Source of the DNA: CBDDEC01 sp965198045
GTDB lineage: Bacteria; Chloroflexota; Dehalococcoidia; UBA2979
DNA: 64,000 bases
Reading direction: 5' to 3'
NCBI GenBank assembly: GCA_965198045.1
Contig: CBDAOL010000008.1
Location: 186,001-250,000, forward strand
Numbering within the stretch: the first letter of the stretch is position 1; each line of letters begins with the position of its first letter. Made by a program: the position numbers and the translations under genes. Below are positions 60,834-64,000 of this stretch, one piece after another. Under the pieces are notes generated by a model that made no database searches, was not told the origin of the DNA, and worked only from the letters and a program-made list of their open reading frames with translations.

Positions 60834-62147
60834 GTGCCTGAAACGATCGGTGTATCGCTCTTCGGTGCGGGCAACGTTGGCGGCGGCGTCGCGTCGGCGC
60901 TGGAGCGAGGCGGCGAGCGCTACGCCGGCCGCGCCGGTCGTCGGCTCGAGTTGCGCCGGGCCCTCGTTCGTGACGCCTCGCGGTCACGGCCCGGACTCGC
61001 GGACGAGCAGCTCACGACCAACGTCGAGGACATCCTCAGTGATGAGGGCACGCAGATCGTGATCGAGCTGATGGGCGGCGAAGACCCGGCCCATCGATAC
61101 ATCGAGGACGCCCTCCGCTCGGGCCGCCACGTGGTCACCGCCAATAAGGAGGTCATGGCCAAGCACGGCTCGGAGCTCCTCGCGGTTGCGGCTGAGCACG
61201 GCGTGCGGCTGCTCTACGAGGCTTCGGTCGGGGGCGGCATCCCGATCATCTCGCCGCTCTCACGCGACCTCCTGGCCAACGACATCACCGCCGTCACGGC
61301 CATCATCAACGGCACGACCAACTTCATGCTCACAGCGATGGCGCAGGAAGGCGCGGAGTACGAGGATATCCTCGCGGAGGCCCAGCGCCTCGGTTACGCC
61401 GAGCCCGACCCGACGGCAGACGTCGAGGGGATCGACGCTGCGTTTAAGATCGCGATCCTGTGCGGCCTGGCCTTCGGGGTGGCCGTGCAGCCGGACGAAG
61501 TGAATCGCCTCGGCATCACGAAGCTGACCGCGCGTGACTTCGCCTACGCCGACGAACTGGGCTACACGATCAAACTACTCGCGACAGGTCAGCTGGTCGA
61601 CGGTGAGGTCGTCGCCAGCGTTCAGCCGACGTTGGTCGCGCATGGCGAGCCACTCGCCAAGGTCGATGGCGTGCTCAATGCCGTGCAGATCGAAGGCGAC
61701 CTCGTTGGACGCGTGGTCTTCGAGGGTCCCGGCGCCGGCGCCGGCCCGACGGCGAGCGCGGTGCTCGCGGACGTTCTCGACATCGCTCGCGACCTGGTCG
61801 CCGGTCGCGTGGCCTCGGCCGCACCGGAACTGCGGCGCGTGCGCGTGCGACCGTCCGAGGAGCAGCACGCGCGTTACTACGTGCGGCTCACGGTCGCCGA
61901 TCAGCCGGGCGTGCTCGCGGGGATTGCCGGGGCGCTGGGCTCGAACGAGGTCAGCATCGCGTCGGTCATCCAGTTCGAGGCGGACGCGGCCGCAGGCACC
62001 GCCGAGCTCGTCCTGACGACGCACCTGGCGACGGGCGGCGCCCTGCAGTCGGCGATTGATGCGATGCTGAGCCTCGACGGCAGCATCCGCGAAGTGAGCA
62101 ACGTTTTGCAGATGGCGGGGACGGAGGGGCGAAATGGCGAACGGTGA
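60834..62147 (+). CDS. hom: Homoserine dehydrogenase
   Basis: Hom reduces aspartate semialdehyde to homoserine, the common precursor of threonine and methionine. The Rossmann start is GVSLFGAGNVGGGVASAL; other landmarks are TANKEVMAKHG, YEASVGGGIPIISPL, INGTTNFMLTAM and the ACT domain near the end (VRLTVADQPGVLAGIAGAL). GGAGG lies 5 nt before the GTG at 60834; ATGs at 60798 and 60819 are also in frame. The ACT domain suggests feedback by threonine. Confidence 0.94.
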   Translation: MPETIGVSLFGAGNVGGGVASALERGGERYAGRAGRRLELRRALVRDASRSRPGLADEQLTTNVEDILSDEGTQIVIELMGGEDPAHRYIEDALRSGRHVVTANKEVMAKHGSELLAVAAEHGVRLLYEASVGGGIPIISPLSRDLLANDITAVTAIINGTTNFMLTAMAQEGAEYEDILAEAQRLGYAEPDPTADVEGIDAAFKIAILCGLAFGVAVQPDEVNRLGITKLTARDFAYADELGYTIKLLATGQLVDGEVVASVQPTLVAHGEPLAKVDGVLNAVQIEGDLVGRVVFEGPGAGAGPTASAVLADVLDIARDLVAGRVASAAPELRRVRVRPSEEQHARYYVRLTVADQPGVLAGIAGALGSNEVSIASVIQFEADAAAGTAELVLTTHLATGGALQSAIDAMLSLDGSIREVSNVLQMAGTEGRNGER

Positions 62148-63192
62148 CGCTCGCCGGCCCACCACCGAGCATGAGGAGGCGCCGCCGACCTGGATCGGCG
62201 ACGAGTTGCGCCGGGCCTTCGAGACAATCGGCCAGATGCAGCGCGAGATCGAGCAGCTTGGCGCCGGCATCTCCATGCAGTCGGAGCGGGTGCTGACCCT
62301 GGGCGATGCCGTACAGACCGTCGAGGGCCGGACACAGCGCCACGAGAGTGGCCAGGAGTCGGCGCGCGAGCTGCAGCATGAGATTGCGCAGCTCGAGGGA
62401 CAGCTCGAAGCGGAGTCCGCCCTGCGACGCGACCTCAGTGAGCATGTGGGACGCAGTGAGGGCCGCGAGAACGAGCTGCAGATGGAGCTGCGCCGCGCGC
62501 TCGAAGTGATTTCGCGACGCCTCGACGACTTCGAGGGGACGCAGGCGTCAGTCAACGAAAAGCAACGCCGCATCTCGAGCCAGCAGGCCGAGCGGGCCCA
62601 GTCGGACTCCGCGATCGCTGGCCGCCTGGACGATGTCGAACAACATGTCGGTGCGCGCGAGGATCGCCGCGACTTCTCCGGGGAGTCGACGGTCCGGCTG
62701 GAGGCCGAGGTGCTCTCGCTCCGAGGCACCCTCGACGCGCTCGAACAGCGCCTCTCGGCGATGCATCTCGACCAGCGCCGGCTCGACGAGGAGTTGGCGC
62801 AGGTGCGCTCGATCCGTGATCGGGAAGACCAGCTGCTCGACCTGTTGGAGCAACACCGCGCGGGGCGCACCCAGGTCGAGACCCGCCTGAGTGAGATCGA
62901 GGAGCTGCTCGCCGACCAGGCGCAGCGCACTTCGGCCGCGCACGAGGAGCGGTCGCTCCTCCAGCGCGAGCAGAGCGGCCACGAAGAACGTCTCCGCTCG
63001 CTGGGCGAGCGCGTCGAGGCGCAGCGCCTGGCGATGGTCGATCACCTGCGTCGCGAGCTGCGCGCTGCCGAGGAGAGCGGCAAGCGCCGCGTCGAGGATA
63101 TCGAGCGGGAACTGCGCGTGGCCCGTGGCCTGATACTGCGATTGACCGAGGAGAGCGCCGAGGCCTCCGCCCTGGAGGAACAGCCCCTCTAG
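62134..63192 (+). CDS. Long coiled-coil protein between hom and thrC
   Basis: A 352-residue protein of nearly uninterrupted heptads rich in Glu, Gln, Arg, Leu, without Cys, signal or membrane helix. It overlaps hom by 14 nt and ends 9 nt before thrC, so it is coupled to both. Its sequence resembles no enzyme domain. It could scaffold the pathway enzymes or be a cytoskeletal/structural protein placed here by chance; function is unknown. Confidence 0.75.
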   Translation: MANGDARRPTTEHEEAPPTWIGDELRRAFETIGQMQREIEQLGAGISMQSERVLTLGDAVQTVEGRTQRHESGQESARELQHEIAQLEGQLEAESALRRDLSEHVGRSEGRENELQMELRRALEVISRRLDDFEGTQASVNEKQRRISSQQAERAQSDSAIAGRLDDVEQHVGAREDRRDFSGESTVRLEAEVLSLRGTLDALEQRLSAMHLDQRRLDEELAQVRSIRDREDQLLDLLEQHRAGRTQVETRLSEIEELLADQAQRTSAAHEERSLLQREQSGHEERLRSLGERVEAQRLAMVDHLRRELRAAEESGKRRVEDIERELRVARGLILRLTEESAEASALEEQPL

Positions 63193-63201
63193 GGGCCGGC
63201 C

Positions 63202-64000
63202 ATGTCAGCGCCCGCCAGTCGCTTCATCCTCGAACGCTACCGCGACCGGCTTCCGGTCACCGACGAGACGCCGCTGATCACGCTCGGCGAGGGCGGCACG
63301 CCGCTCGTCCGGTCGCGCGTCCTCGAGGGCGAGCTCGGCATGGGCGCGCTGTACTTCAAGCTCGAGTCGACGAACCCGACCGGGTCGTTCAAAGACCGCG
63401 GCATGGTCCTCGCGGTAGCGAAGGCCGTCGAGGCCGGGGCCGACTCGGTGATCTGCGCCTCCACGGGCAACACCTCCGCATCCGCCTCGGCATACGCCGC
63501 GCGGCATGGGCTGCGCGCATATGTGGTGGTGCCGGCAGGGGCCATCGCCTCCGGCAAGCTGGCGCAGGCCGTCGCGCATGGAGGGGAGATCGTCGCCCTC
63601 GACGGTTCGTTTGACGAGGCGCTGCAGATCGTGCGCGACCTCGCCGCGCGCCACTCGGTCGCGCTCGTCAACTCGGTGAACCCCCACCGCATCGAAGGCC
63701 AGAAGACCGCCGCCTTCGAGATCATCGACGAGCTCGGGGATGCGCCGGACGTCACCTGCATCCCGGTCGGCAATGCCGGCAACATCACCGCCTACTGGCG
63801 CGGCTACGACGAGTACTACCACCTCGAACGAGCGAGCCGACGTCCCCAGATGTGGGGCTTCCAGGCGTCTGGCGCGGCGCCGCTGGTGAGCGGCGAGCGA
63901 GTGCCGGACCCGGAGACCGTCGCCACCGCGATCCGGATCGGCAACCCGGCGAGCTGGGCGGGCGCCATCGAGGCTCGCGACGCCTCGGGCGGCAGCATCA
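63202..64000 (+). CDS. thrC: Threonine synthase, canonical (truncated by window end)
   Basis: This is the first 266 residues of a short-type ThrC without zinc ribbon. PLP Lys64 is in NPTGSFKDRGM, and CASTGNTSASASAYA is the phosphate loop, both canonical and different from the riboswitch-controlled paralogue at 7.4 kb. It converts O-phosphohomoserine to threonine. In operon with hom and the coiled-coil gene. The gene continues past the window. Confidence 0.95.
   Translation, partial: MSAPASRFILERYRDRLPVTDETPLITLGEGGTPLVRSRVLEGELGMGALYFKLESTNPTGSFKDRGMVLAVAKAVEAGADSVICASTGNTSASASAYAARHGLRAYVVVPAGAIASGKLAQAVAHGGEIVALDGSFDEALQIVRDLAARHSVALVNSVNPHRIEGQKTAAFEIIDELGDAPDVTCIPVGNAGNITAYWRGYDEYYHLERASRRPQMWGFQASGAAPLVSGERVPDPETVATAIRIGNPASWAGAIEARDASGGSI

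Noticed and set aside
1..64000. tRNA, rRNA, tmRNA or SRP RNA genes
   Set aside because: No T-loop/acceptor pattern or other conserved RNA core was seen by eye; a covariance scan could still find a weak one.

Overview
The window is one 64-kb stretch of a GC-rich bacterial chromosome. Genes are tightly packed, mostly on the + strand, with many GTG and TTG starts. The gene content suggests a monoderm-like Chloroflexota (Dehalococcoidia/Tepidiformia-type) bacterium. Supporting features are MurT/GatD, a split cytochrome b with Rieske and c-type cytochrome, a Mec/CysO-type sulfur system, acid-tailed ribosomal proteins and DUF11-like surface proteins. This assignment is an inference from gene content, not a phylogeny. 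I see no rRNA, tRNA or CRISPR.

Layout. 0-6.4 kb: HAD hydrolase, MBL hydrolase, murT-gatD (peptidoglycan amidation), an M23 lipoprotein, lgt and a glutaredoxin-like protein. 6.4-6.9 kb: a small minus-strand pair of unknown genes. 7.0-14.7 kb and 19.0-20.8 kb: a sulfur-assimilation island. It begins with a SAM-I riboswitch ahead of a threonine-synthase-like PLP enzyme, a NIL-domain protein and a ubiquitin-like (UBL) sulfur carrier. It continues with an Rrf2 regulator, CysK, a UBL-E1 fusion, another UBL carrier and CysM, and later a thiosulfate sulfurtransferase and a JAMM (Mec-type) protease. Two secreted surface-protein loci, both broken by frameshifts, sit inside and next to the island. 22-30 kb: folate genes (folP, folK), small membrane and housekeeping genes, purF-purM-purH and a glycosyltransferase. 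31-35 kb: a bc-complex operon opened by a 33-residue membrane microprotein. 35-43 kb: two zinc-ribbon-type microproteins, rpsU, yqeY, a 7TM-HD phosphodiesterase, purQ, a Rieske-glutamate-synthase protein and purL. 43-48 kb: rplI, dnaB, a DnaD-like gene and a helicase loader with two AAA+ modules. 48.6-49.9 kb: one IS3-family element with terminal inverted repeats and a 4-bp target duplication. 49.9-53 kb (minus strand): tandem Nudix, MoaD-MoaE fusion, MFS transporter. 53-64 kb: comF, glyA, acyl-CoA dehydrogenase, rpsF-ssb-rpsR, a parvulin-type isomerase, homoserine dehydrogenase, a coiled-coil protein and a second, canonical thrC cut by the window edge.

The most interesting unit is the sulfur island. 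Three ubiquitin-like carriers, each exactly 91 residues to its terminal Gly-Gly, share one E1-type activating enzyme, and one carrier is fused to that enzyme. The MoaD-MoaE fusion has the same AGG-AP junction, so both fusions probably need cleavage after the diglycine. A SAM riboswitch controls a threonine-synthase paralogue whose PLP-site motifs differ from those of the true thrC at the window's end. I infer that it may make homocysteine from O-phosphohomoserine and a carrier thiocarboxylate, parallel to CysM with O-phosphoserine and CysO.

At least ten single-base frameshifts break otherwise well-preserved genes: an Eis-like acetyltransferase, two surface proteins, the HD phosphodiesterase and the Rieske-GltB protein. 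Several of these families are conserved, so consensus errors in the assembly are a serious alternative to true decay.
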